From NCBI GenBank assembly GCA_044221135.1, contig JBGAPT010000020.1, positions 1 to 32,379 of the forward strand: a stretch of DNA of 32,379 nucleotides, written 5' to 3'. Source of the stretch: UBA4722 sp044221135. Its GTDB lineage: Bacteria; Pseudomonadota; Gammaproteobacteria; DSM-16500. The notes beneath the pieces are model-generated. The model saw only the letters and a program-made list of their open reading frames with translations, made no database searches and had not been told where the DNA came from. Made by a program: the position numbers and the translations under genes. Of the stretch, positions 8,439 through 15,133 are shown piece after piece (position 1 is the first letter of the stretch; each line of letters opens with the position of its first letter).

Positions 8439-8520
8439 GACGGCCTACGGCCTGAAGCATCACATAGTCGAATGAAGACTGTGTGATTATGATATCGATT
8501 TATCGGACAATTGCTTCGCT
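8439..8520. repeat. Third, truncated copy of the right inverted arm
   Basis: Starts at CGGCCTACGGCCTGAAGCAT and ends TATCGGACAATTGCTTCGCT. It is the closest inverted match to the left end (7381-7460), so it is probably the original right terminus. The gap on to 8721 contains no further gene; a TATACT -10-like hexamer precedes the next gene. Confidence 0.75.
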
Positions 8521-8721
8521 TCGCTCGCAATTGACGGCTGTGATATGAAGAAAATTTCATGGAGACAATCCAGATCGAAATGACGGCGTGAGGACACGCT
8601 TGTCTCGCAATAATGATATATATCAATACGCTATATTAATTTTTTTCTCCTCCCCAGCAGTTTAAAATTTACCACCTATACTGAAAAATATAACTCTATT
8701 GCAAAATGGGGGATAGTGAAT

Positions 8722-9693
8722 ATGAGTGCTCCTCGATATCGTTATACTATTACTACAGATGATTTGGTAAAATCAAAAAATTCAGATATTGCTGGAACTG
8801 TTGCTACAAGGGGATCTGTTTGTTATACGCGTGATTCGGCTGACAGTAATGCGCTAGATTCATTATTATTAGACACAGCCAGACAAACTGTTGCTGTGAA
8901 TGATAAGTTATTTGTAGACAATGAAAAACTCACTACTGCTGAACAAAAAAAACGATTTGACGACTTTCTTCACTCAAATTTCAAACCTGAAAATATTGAA
9001 AAATTAGAAAAACATTATTCTCAGAGACCCGTATCAATTGGTGTTGTAGCGTTTGCTGATCATCTTGCGGATGAAAAATGGAAGCCGCGTCTACAAAATT
9101 TCAAAGCAAATCTTTACGAAGAAAACGGTGTTGTTTATTTGACAGCATCAATAGAGAATTACCTGATTACAAGAAAAGATAATCCGGCAGTTGAGTTGGG
9201 TAGCATACCAGGGCCCCTCGAAGCTAAATTTATGCTGACAGAGAATGGATTTGAACTTCAAAGTATTAGCACGAATTCTGTGTTATTGCATGATTTATAT
9301 TTAGGGTCTGTTTCTGAAGAAAGGATACTGAGAGCGTGTGTGATACCAGAGGTTGAAACTACTCTAAAAACACAATTCTATAAAGTAGCAATGCCAGAAT
9401 CGAGTGCTCGAGAAAAATTAGAGTTGCCCTCTCTACAGAAAGCACGGGAACTGATTCAAGATTACAAAGAAAATAAGATAGACCTTAAAAAAATTCAAGA
9501 AGAATTTACTGGCTTGATAAAAACAATAGATGCAAACCCGCGTTTTGGTGTCAGAAGATTATCCATGCTCTTTCATCACAGCCCTACAACAAGAGATATT
9601 TTGATCCAGTCACTTGCAAAACTACAATCCACTTCTGATTTAATTCCAAAAACCGAGCAAACGTCTCAAATACGGGCGGGACAAAATGGTTGA
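8722..9693 (+). CDS. Unknown protein, candidate effector
   Basis: 323 residues, no family recognised, no signal peptide or membrane helix. The ATG at 8722 is chosen because GGGGGA lies about eight bases upstream; the in-frame GTG at 8716 would be too close to it. The first part is mixed (YRYTITTDDLVKSKN), the middle has strand-like segments (VVYLTASIENYLI, LEAKFMLTENGFELQSI), and the last 90 residues look helical (LQKARELIQDYKENKIDL). It stands alone on the plus strand, convergent with the coiled-coil gene at 9716. Codon use is AT-rich like its neighbours. Effector status is suggested only by context. Confidence 0.75.
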   Translation: MSAPRYRYTITTDDLVKSKNSDIAGTVATRGSVCYTRDSADSNALDSLLLDTARQTVAVNDKLFVDNEKLTTAEQKKRFDDFLHSNFKPENIEKLEKHYSQRPVSIGVVAFADHLADEKWKPRLQNFKANLYEENGVVYLTASIENYLITRKDNPAVELGSIPGPLEAKFMLTENGFELQSISTNSVLLHDLYLGSVSEERILRACVIPEVETTLKTQFYKVAMPESSAREKLELPSLQKARELIQDYKENKIDLKKIQEEFTGLIKTIDANPRFGVRRLSMLFHHSPTTRDILIQSLAKLQSTSDLIPKTEQTSQIRAGQNG

Positions 9694-9715
9694 AACCTAT
9701 ACTCGCTAGTCCGTG

Positions 9716-10693
9716 TTATTCAGGACGTGGTCCATGAGGTTTATTGGCATAATTTATAGCATTTCCATTTTGTTCTATCTTGTCTTGAGCAACTTCGATT
9801 TTCGCAACTAGATAAGATGTAGTATCTGTAAACGCTTTTTTACACAATTCATTTTGCTCAGTTGCTATTGCCTTGGCTTCCGGATCTTTATCCCGACCTT
9901 TTGACAAATCAGCTGCATTTACAACATTTTTGTTATTTTCGTTTTGACAAGCGTCGGACATAGAAAACGGCTTACCCTTTTCTTCGGCTTTCTCTTTTAG
10001 TTTAAAGGCTACTCTGAACTGGCCCATCAGCGCTTTTCGGCGTGCCATTTCATCTGCTTGTGCTGCAACTTCCTCATCCGTGACTGCCACTAATCCTACA
10101 ACTTTGGCGATTTGACCAGGCGGAGGTCCTTTACTGGCGTTGAACACCTCTTTTACTTCTTCCTGGTTCAGTTCGATTTTGGTTCCATCTGCACACTCTA
10201 TCTGAACATTAGGTCCTGCTTTTTCAACCATTTTTGCGACCGCTTTTTCTTCTGATGTTTCCCATTTTCTTGCATTCTCTTCTTGCGTTTGCTCTACAAC
10301 CTCTAATTTCTCTTTCAAATCCGCTATTTCTTGATCAAGCTTTACATTCTCTGCTTCGAGATGCTTAACCACATCAGGAGGCTCTTTTGTTTCAGCAAGC
10401 GCTTCAAGTGTTCTAGCATGTTTTTCCTTTTCAGCAGCAGCATAAGCCTCTAAATATTCGTCTCGCGCCTGTTTAGCTAATAATAACTGTTCTTCTACTA
10501 TTTCCTTTTTTTCCGCCTCTTCATTTTTCATGGCCGTTGCAATAAATTCTTCTATTTTGCCTTGTTTTATGTCTTCTTGAAGCTCCTCTAAAAACTTGTT
10601 TGTCATCGCTTCTTTAAAATAGGGAGAATTGGGATCTGTGTGAGGGAGATTGGCGAGAAGGTCAAGCGATTGCGGTTGTATTTCGTCAGCCAT
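9716..10693 (-). CDS. Acidic coiled-coil protein, candidate effector
   Basis: 325 residues, unknown family. Residues about 56-157 form a long Glu/Lys/Ala-rich coiled coil (EKKEIVEEQLLLAKQARDEY; LEAENVKLDQEIADLKEKLE). A compact segment follows with a short strand-like stretch (VQIECADGTKIELNQEEV) and a helical C-terminal third ending in KPHGPRPE. No signal peptide and no membrane segment. The ATG at 10693 follows AAGGAG by nine bases. A promoter is present at 10725-10754. The gene converges on the gene at 8722 and diverges from the one at 10934. Coiled-coil proteins of this sort are common among type IV effectors of Legionellales, but nothing here proves export. Confidence 0.8.
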   Translation of the reverse strand: MADEIQPQSLDLLANLPHTDPNSPYFKEAMTNKFLEELQEDIKQGKIEEFIATAMKNEEAEKKEIVEEQLLLAKQARDEYLEAYAAAEKEKHARTLEALAETKEPPDVVKHLEAENVKLDQEIADLKEKLEVVEQTQEENARKWETSEEKAVAKMVEKAGPNVQIECADGTKIELNQEEVKEVFNASKGPPPGQIAKVVGLVAVTDEEVAAQADEMARRKALMGQFRVAFKLKEKAEEKGKPFSMSDACQNENNKNVVNAADLSKGRDKDPEAKAIATEQNELCKKAFTDTTSYLVAKIEVAQDKIEQNGNAINYANKPHGPRPE

Positions 10694-10724
10694 GGTTTAC
10701 TGCTCCTTGAGGATTTTATAAGTC

Positions 10725-10754
10725 AGTATATCGTATATTCTATAAGGTATTCAA
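10725..10754 (-). promoter_or_regulatory. Promoter of the coiled-coil gene
   Basis: Minus strand: -35 TTGAAT (10749-10754), 18-bp spacer, -10 TATACT (10725-10730), about 32 bases from the ATG. Confidence 0.6.
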
Positions 10755-10797
10755 ATGCTTACCTGTGTCATGCTGGGCGCTCAGTACGGCATAGCCG

Positions 10798-10826
10798 TTG
10801 ACGATTAAATAATGTACACGTATAAT
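10798..10826 (+). promoter_or_regulatory. Strong sigma-70 promoter for the 249-residue gene
   Basis: -35 TTGACG (10798-10803), 17-bp spacer, perfect -10 TATAAT (10821-10826). Transcription should start near 10833, giving a leader of about 100 bases before the ATG at 10934. Confidence 0.75.
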
Positions 10827-10933
10827 CTCCCCAAAATAAACGAGGAAGGAAATATTCAAAAGAAAACTGAAGATATTATAAAATTATTACCTAAGAATTT
10901 AACATCACTCCCTGCAAGGTTCATAGGTTAGCT

Positions 10934-11683
10934 ATGGAAACAAGAATGTCGCCAGAACAAAAAGAAGCTCGTGATGCTTTTGTAAGAGAATACAAGGCTG
11001 ACGTAGCCAGCGGGAAAAAATCATGGCTAGGGCGATTTCAATCAGATAACTTAATCTCTAAAAAAACCCTTTCTCAAAGATTTTTCAGTTGGGTGAGTAG
11101 TTTCTTCTCTAGCGCATCTGTTAAATCTGAAGATAATCTAGAAGAGGAACTCACTCCTGAAGATATTATTTTGCATGCTATGGAAAATCCGATGGATTGG
11201 AATGGCGGGCATAGAACAGCTAGGATTCTGCGAGAAAAATTTGGTATTTATGTTGATGTTTCTGTTGAGCCTTCAGCAGAAGAGAATTCTCATACACGAC
11301 TCTTTGAAAACGCATTACAGAAGATTCAGCAAGAGGATTCAAAGATTCTTGAGAAATTCAAATCATCACACGCTACTATTATTAAAGAAACTAAAGTTTG
11401 TTGTTGCATTCCTTTTGCGCCTACTGGTTACAAATCAAAAAACTTCTACCTAAGGGAAAAAAATCTTATTCAAACCGTTGAAGACACTAGAACATCATGG
11501 CTCACTCGTTTATTCTCACCGATAACACCCTATGTTTATTCTCATACACGCTCTCACCGGCTTTTTAAGGAGAGAACAGGGGTTGATACTAGAAGCGCAT
11601 CTTCTGCGTTAGAGGCGAGAAAGGAAATCGTCCAGGCAGGATTTAGTGATACGCCAGTTTCTCTTCCTGCTAAACAAATATAA
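10934..11683 (+). CDS. Unknown protein, candidate effector
   Basis: 249 residues without a recognised family. An amphipathic, aromatic stretch RFFSWVSSFFSSAS (about 49-62) and a second basic-aromatic one, SWLTRLFSPITPYVYSH (about 188-204), could mediate membrane contact. A cysteine cluster VCCCIPFAP lies near residue 155 and could be a site of lipidation or metal binding. There is no N-terminal signal peptide. The ribosome site before the ATG at 10934 is weak (AGG at 10925), and a second in-frame ATG lies at 10946, so the start is not certain. Its own strong promoter is at 10798. Function unknown; effector by context only. Confidence 0.75.
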   Translation: METRMSPEQKEARDAFVREYKADVASGKKSWLGRFQSDNLISKKTLSQRFFSWVSSFFSSASVKSEDNLEEELTPEDIILHAMENPMDWNGGHRTARILREKFGIYVDVSVEPSAEENSHTRLFENALQKIQQEDSKILEKFKSSHATIIKETKVCCCIPFAPTGYKSKNFYLREKNLIQTVEDTRTSWLTRLFSPITPYVYSHTRSHRLFKERTGVDTRSASSALEARKEIVQAGFSDTPVSLPAKQI

Positions 11684-11714
11684 TAATAAAACAGGGTTGT
11701 CTATTCTATTGGTA

Positions 11715-11916
11715 ACTATTCAGCGATTGCCACTGACCCAATCGTGCCCGCGTGCGTGTTCTCGATTAACTTTAATCCGTCATACATTTTAGAATCCTAC
11801 CTTGAAATAATAGCTCTATTGTTGGAATGTTAATTAAAATGGCTCAGGCTTCTTTTGAGAAAACATAAGAAAAGACGCGCACGGGCCACGATTATCAGTG
11901 GCAATCGCTGAATAGT
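11715..11916. repeat. 202-bp inverted-repeat element between convergent genes
   Basis: The ends are a perfect 22-bp inverted repeat (ACTATTCAGCGATTGCCACT... at 11715-11736 and its complement at 11895-11916). Pairing continues inward for about 20 more bases with a few mismatches (ATCGTGCCCG against CGGGCCACGAT). The interior of roughly 115 bp is AT-rich and non-coding. It fits a small MITE, or a large hairpin that could terminate transcription from both sides. Confidence 0.75.
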
Positions 11917-11936
11917 GACTTCTATTGTTCATGAAA

Positions 11937-12437
11937 TTAAGCAATCGCCGCTAACGCATGCATCTTAGCATTATTATTCGCATACGCATCGACAGATTCT
12001 ACTGCAATAGTCTGGGTTGTTAAGAGAGTACCTTGTGCATTTTTGACAGTGGCACGCCAATTCCCTGTGCAGGTAATGGATTTTCCGCTGATTAAGCCAT
12101 AACCTAGTGTACGGTAAGCCTGGGTATGGAATTTTTTGCCTTGATAAGACAAGATGTAACTGCTTTTATCGCAGCTGCTATGCAACGGTGGAGTCCAGTC
12201 TATGCGGATTTTGCCGTTTTTATTTTGAAGTTGCTCGATGATAACATACGCATACAAACGTTGGCCTTCTTGTTTAAGGCTGAGTGTTGCATGAATAGAA
12301 TTTTTAACTGGCGGTTGACTGATAGGAGGATTAGCTGCTGTTTGTGGTTGCATCGCAGTGTTAACCGATTCTGCATTAGCCGTTATCACCATTAAGCTGC
12401 TCATGAGAGCGGATATAAACCAAAAGCGATGGATCAT
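11937..12437 (-). CDS. Secreted protein of unknown function
   Basis: 166 residues. A clear Sec signal peptide (basic MIHR, hydrophobic FWFISALMSSLMVITA) with likely cleavage after ANA at residue 22. A Pro/Gln-rich linker (about 29-46) is followed by one compact domain with two cysteines (about Cys90 and Cys123, in SSCDKSS and SITCTGNW) that could form a disulphide in the periplasm. The start ATG at 12437 follows CTGGAG by seven bases. No family recognised. The repeated beta-rich pattern (IHATLSLKQEGQRLYAYVII) suggests an immunoglobulin-like fold. It lies downstream of the 21-residue miniature gene and the L,D-transpeptidase on the same strand, but more than 100 bp apart. Confidence 0.8.
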   Translation of the reverse strand: MIHRFWFISALMSSLMVITANAESVNTAMQPQTAANPPISQPPVKNSIHATLSLKQEGQRLYAYVIIEQLQNKNGKIRIDWTPPLHSSCDKSSYILSYQGKKFHTQAYRTLGYGLISGKSITCTGNWRATVKNAQGTLLTTQTIAVESVDAYANNNAKMHALAAIA

Positions 12438-12556
12438 GTGTTTTCTCCAGCCAGTTTTAACTGATATTACGTGAAGTAATATTACAAGGAATGCGCAAGG
12501 TTCTCTAGTGTAAAATGAATATTTTTAACGTGTTGCGACAACCTAACGCATTATCC

Positions 12557-12622
12557 TTATCTTTTATTTCTATTACGTCTTCTTAACTTCTTCGGCCCGT
12601 GGGGCCCTCTACCTCTTGGCAT
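12557..12622 (-). CDS. Twenty-one-residue Arg/Lys-rich peptide gene
   Basis: Encodes MPRGRGPHGPKKLRRRNRNK plus a final R, so 10 of 21 residues are basic. The ATG at 12622 is preceded by a strong ribosome site (CAGGAG, eight bases away), and the frame ends at TAA (12557-12559). An extended -10 (TGCTAGAAT, core at 12658-12663) lies upstream. The N-terminal Gly/Pro/Arg part and C-terminal Arg/Lys part recall very small ribosomal or nucleic-acid-binding peptides, but I do not recognise a named family. The gene is independent of the L,D-transpeptidase upstream, from which it is separated by 77 bases. It is the second miniature basic gene in this window. The expression signals are good; function is unknown. 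Confidence 0.65.
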   Translation of the reverse strand: MPRGRGPHGPKKLRRRNRNKR

Positions 12623-12657
12623 TGCACTGTCTCCTGTAAAAAATAATAGGGAGTGGG

Positions 12658-12663
12658 ATTCTA
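12658..12663 (-). promoter_or_regulatory. Extended -10 for the 21-residue gene
   Basis: Minus strand TGCTAGAAT; transcription would start about 29 bases before the ATG. The -35 match is poor, as is usual for extended -10 promoters. Confidence 0.45.
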
Positions 12664-12699
12664 GCATAGGCTTTGTAAACAGCCAGCATTTTTTTGCTG

Positions 12700-13407
12700 T
12701 TATGCATTAACCCAAGTCGAATCTCTCAACCATTTTGCATCTGGAAAATACGCAACAACCACCGTGTTATTTTTAATCGCATCCACCAGCGATTTAATCG
12801 TATTTTCACCTACCGCCATACAACCCCAGCTTCTCCCCAGCATACCACGCATCTTTGCCATATCTGCGCCTGCATACCACGCACCATGAAATACCACATC
12901 GCGATTATAAGCATTATCATTAAAACCATGCTCTAATCCCTGGATTCGCAGCGAATAACCATGCCCACCAAAATAACTTTGTGTTGTCACAAACACACCT
13001 AAACTGGATTTCAAACTATGCGGTGCATTTGAAAAAGAGGTAGCGTACAAACCGCCGCTATATTTTCCATGTGCAACCCATGTGTTAAATAATACTTTCA
13101 TATTTTTAACATCGATGACCCACAAACGACGTTCGTTAGATGGTTTGGAATAATCAATGACAGTCAGCATTTGCTTTTCATCCAGTCCGTGTGCTCGGGC
13201 TTTAAGATAGGCAGTCAAGCAGATCTTTAACACAGTGGGATCTAAATTATTGGCTTGTGTATGAATGATTTGGGCTTCTTGGGTAATCCAATTAGAATTG
13301 CTGGCTGGAATACTCACTGGAACGCTTGCCTTATGCGATTTCTCAAAGAAAAATAGCAATGCGCCTAAACCTGCAATACATAAACAACTCGATAATAAAT
13401 ATCTCAT
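12700..13407 (-). CDS. L,D-transpeptidase family protein (YkuD_2 type)
   Basis: Periplasmic murein enzyme of the L,D-transpeptidase catalytic family, which cross-links peptidoglycan or attaches or removes partners through a cysteine. 235 residues: an N-terminal signal or anchor (MRYLLSSCLCIAGLGALLFFF), then a catalytic domain from about residue 80. The signature is visible as His174 (VVFHGAWYAG) and SWGCM with Cys196 (GRSWGCMAVG), the His-Gly...Ser-x-Gly-Cys arrangement. The segments LWVIDV, HGKYSGG and SLGVF are also typical of the YkuD_2 group. The start ATG at 13407 follows GAGGAG by eleven bases. It is divergent from the CE-protease-like gene; the 245-bp space between them holds both promoters. 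Confidence 0.92.
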   Translation of the reverse strand: MRYLLSSCLCIAGLGALLFFFEKSHKASVPVSIPASNSNWITQEAQIIHTQANNLDPTVLKICLTAYLKARAHGLDEKQMLTVIDYSKPSNERRLWVIDVKNMKVLFNTWVAHGKYSGGLYATSFSNAPHSLKSSLGVFVTTQSYFGGHGYSLRIQGLEHGFNDNAYNRDVVFHGAWYAGADMAKMRGMLGRSWGCMAVGENTIKSLVDAIKNNTVVVAYFPDAKWLRDSTWVNA

Positions 13408-13608
13408 GGGTATGTCTACTCCTCGTTATTTGCTTTATAAGTATATATCCTTAATATTCTTGATCTTATGACGTCTGGGTATGACTGAGGGGGAGCAGTA
13501 TAACATTTAAACATTAAGGGAACCTTAAGAGCCGGATGCATTAGGGTTGAATTTTCCTTTACAAGCTATTCATCGCTTTTTTGCCGGTATTTTAAATGTG
13601 GCTAATAT

Positions 13609-13628
13609 TCTAATATTTCTTTAATATT
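13609..13628 (+). promoter_or_regulatory. Tandem TTAATATT box (PmrA-like) before the CE-protease gene
   Basis: Two half-sites, TCTAATATT (13609-13617) and TTTAATATT (13620-13628), are separated by two bases and so recur every 11 bp. They match the published form of the PmrA box of Legionella and Coxiella (two cTTAATATT separated by 2 bp) at 7 and 8 of 9 positions. It lies 39 bp upstream of the ATG at 13668. A further overlapping inverted arrangement, CTAATATT (13602) and AATATTAG (13623), is also present. PmrA control is inference. Confidence 0.55.
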
Positions 13629-13667
13629 AGTTTAGTAAACGACTTCAATTTAGTGGAAAGGGTACTC

Positions 13668-15020
13668 ATGGCAAGCAGTAGATTATCGTCGACGGACATG
13701 TTTAGTTATGCATTTCATTTAGCGGCTACGTACGAGAAAAGTTGTACTGAAATACAGCCTGTATTGCCAAATGAGGATAATAATAGCTTTGCGGCAAAGT
13801 TTTCTTATAGCGACACAAGTAACATCAGAGGTGGCCTCTCAGGTATGCCCACACAGAATGATAGAGGTCAGGTCATAGGTCACAGCGTAGGTACAGCCAC
13901 AACAAAAGATGTCATCCTATTATATCCTACATCCGATACAACTGAGGTTACAAGATATTCTGCGGGTGCTATACCTTTAGAAGAATCCTTAAAATTAATA
14001 GACGAAGAACGTAAAAAAAATTTTGGAGCACTCTTTATCATTCCCTTATGTGAAGCAAGGTCTTACAGTGGATTCATCCCATGGGCTGTATCATGGCTAT
14101 CATGGCTTTCCTTTGGCTTGATACCTCCTATGCCAGAAGCTCGACAACATTGGACGCTGCTTGTTATAGAAGGAAATCAATGTAATTTCTATGATCCTAA
14201 AGGTACCGTCAGTTCTAGTTGGGTATACTCTTTAGCGCCTGTGACACAAGCTTTAAAGACGCGAGGTATTACTGTGACGGAGCATTATGCCGGTCAGCAA
14301 GAATGGGATGATGGTACGCATTGTGGTTATTTTGTAGGAGAGTTCATCAAAAGAAATATTCTTGGTTTTGTATTTGGACAATCTGATTATCAGATATACG
14401 ATACAAAAAAGTACGTTAGCGATTATCATGCCTCTCGGAATCAATCTGTTATAAAAAAATATGAAACATTCTGTGGGAATGAGGCTATTTCTAAAAGATT
14501 AGCAGGTGCTACTACGGCACAGGAACAGAAATATCCTGGTGACTTAAAAGATTTTGAGGCAAAATCTCCTGGGTTTCCTTCGCCGCGTGCAGCTGACACA
14601 AAAATTATGCTTCGAGGTGTAAGTCACACAGGACCAATAACCCTCAAAGCAAGCACTTTATCTAACGCTTCGCTTAGAGAATCGCTAGAAGACGAATCTG
14701 TCACTGTCATTCCTGGAATTCATCCCACTGTAGTTAACATTCAATTTGCTAGTAAAAGCAGTGCTACACTATTTATGAAAGCCTACTCTAGTGATAAAAA
14801 TATTTCTTGCAGTAGAACAGGAAGAGAAGTGACGGTATCTATCAATACAAAATTAGGCGTGGATGCCCTTAGCTATTTGTTTGGAGAAAATAATCAGCAG
14901 CTGCAAAGAGCAGTTTCTCTTGATAAAAAAACAACCCACATACCTACACAAAAACAGAAATCAAAAACGCATGACGAGCCACCCTCACCATCAGCACGTA
15001 ATCGTCGCGGCAGTTATTAG
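13668..15020 (+). CDS. CE-clan cysteine-protease-like protein (Ulp1/deubiquitinase type), candidate effector
   Basis: 450 residues from the ATG at 13668; GGAAAGG stands just upstream, so the GTG at 13653 is not used. Residues about 115-230 carry the order of catalytic elements of CE-clan peptidases (Ulp1, ElaD, SseL, ChlaDub): His161-Trp in RQHWTLLVIEGNQ, an Asp at 176 in NFYDPKG, a Gln at 210/211, and Cys219 in DDGTHCGYFVGEFI. The Gln-Cys distance is two residues longer than in Ulp1. A hydrophobic insert SGFIPWAVSWLSWLSFGLI (about 134-152) lies just before the His, where effectors of this clan carry their variable region. The C-terminal 200 residues are unknown and end in a basic tail (SARNRRGSY). 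Predicted activity: removal of ubiquitin or a ubiquitin-like protein, or acetyl transfer, inside a host cell. The clan call is good; the exact activity is open. Confidence 0.75.
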   Translation: MASSRLSSTDMFSYAFHLAATYEKSCTEIQPVLPNEDNNSFAAKFSYSDTSNIRGGLSGMPTQNDRGQVIGHSVGTATTKDVILLYPTSDTTEVTRYSAGAIPLEESLKLIDEERKKNFGALFIIPLCEARSYSGFIPWAVSWLSWLSFGLIPPMPEARQHWTLLVIEGNQCNFYDPKGTVSSSWVYSLAPVTQALKTRGITVTEHYAGQQEWDDGTHCGYFVGEFIKRNILGFVFGQSDYQIYDTKKYVSDYHASRNQSVIKKYETFCGNEAISKRLAGATTAQEQKYPGDLKDFEAKSPGFPSPRAADTKIMLRGVSHTGPITLKASTLSNASLRESLEDESVTVIPGIHPTVVNIQFASKSSATLFMKAYSSDKNISCSRTGREVTVSINTKLGVDALSYLFGENNQQLQRAVSLDKKTTHIPTQKQKSKTHDEPPSPSARNRRGSY

Positions 15021-15051
15021 TGTCTAGGCATTACATAATCGCACTTATTAT

Positions 15052-15120
15052 CTGCTGCTACGTGGCCCCCTTCCCTCACAGGAGACGTTGTTAAATAATT
15101 CATTTTTACGCGAAGCTGAT
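15052..15120. repeat. Dispersed 45-bp repeat, copy B
   Basis: CTGCTGCTACGTGGCCCCCT (15051-15070) followed by AATAATTCATTTTTACGCGA (15095-15114), the two parts of the repeat seen at 6881, 19548 and 29651, here rearranged. It lies between the convergent CE-protease-like gene and fabV. Confidence 0.6.
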
Positions 15121-15133
15121 ACATTAGCACAGT

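Larger units (their letters stand above)
7381..8520 (+). mobile_element. IS200-like element with long inverted repeats
   Basis: A Y1 transposase gene (7573-8022) sits between a left arm (7390-7547) and an inverted right arm (8035-8193), each about 158 bp and nearly identical in inverted orientation, unlike classical IS200 ends, which are short hairpins. Both arms contain nested palindromes (GGCCGTAGGCC, CCGGCGGGC/GCCCGCCGG, AGCGCTGAAAGCGC). The right arm is duplicated in tandem and then partly a third time. The outermost stretch, 7381-7400 and 8501-8520, is again inverted (AGCGAAGCAATTGTCCGATA and its complement), which marks the original ends. Fainter inverted similarity continues into both flanks (about 7322-7380 and 8521-8590). 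Confidence 0.8.

Noticed and set aside
8423..8626. 67-residue minus-strand ORF and its twin at 7281-7481
   Set aside because: Both are readings of the transposon's inverted arms; their shared RAKRSNCPINRYHN stretch is the repeat itself.
10812..10931. 39-codon ORF (MYTYNLPKINEEGN...) ending two bases before the ATG at 10934
   Set aside because: Its ATG lies upstream of the predicted transcription start set by the TTGACG/TATAAT promoter at 10798-10826, and it has no ribosome site.
13450..13458. Perfect CTTAATATT near the L,D-transpeptidase start
   Set aside because: Only one half-site; nothing similar 11 bp to either side.
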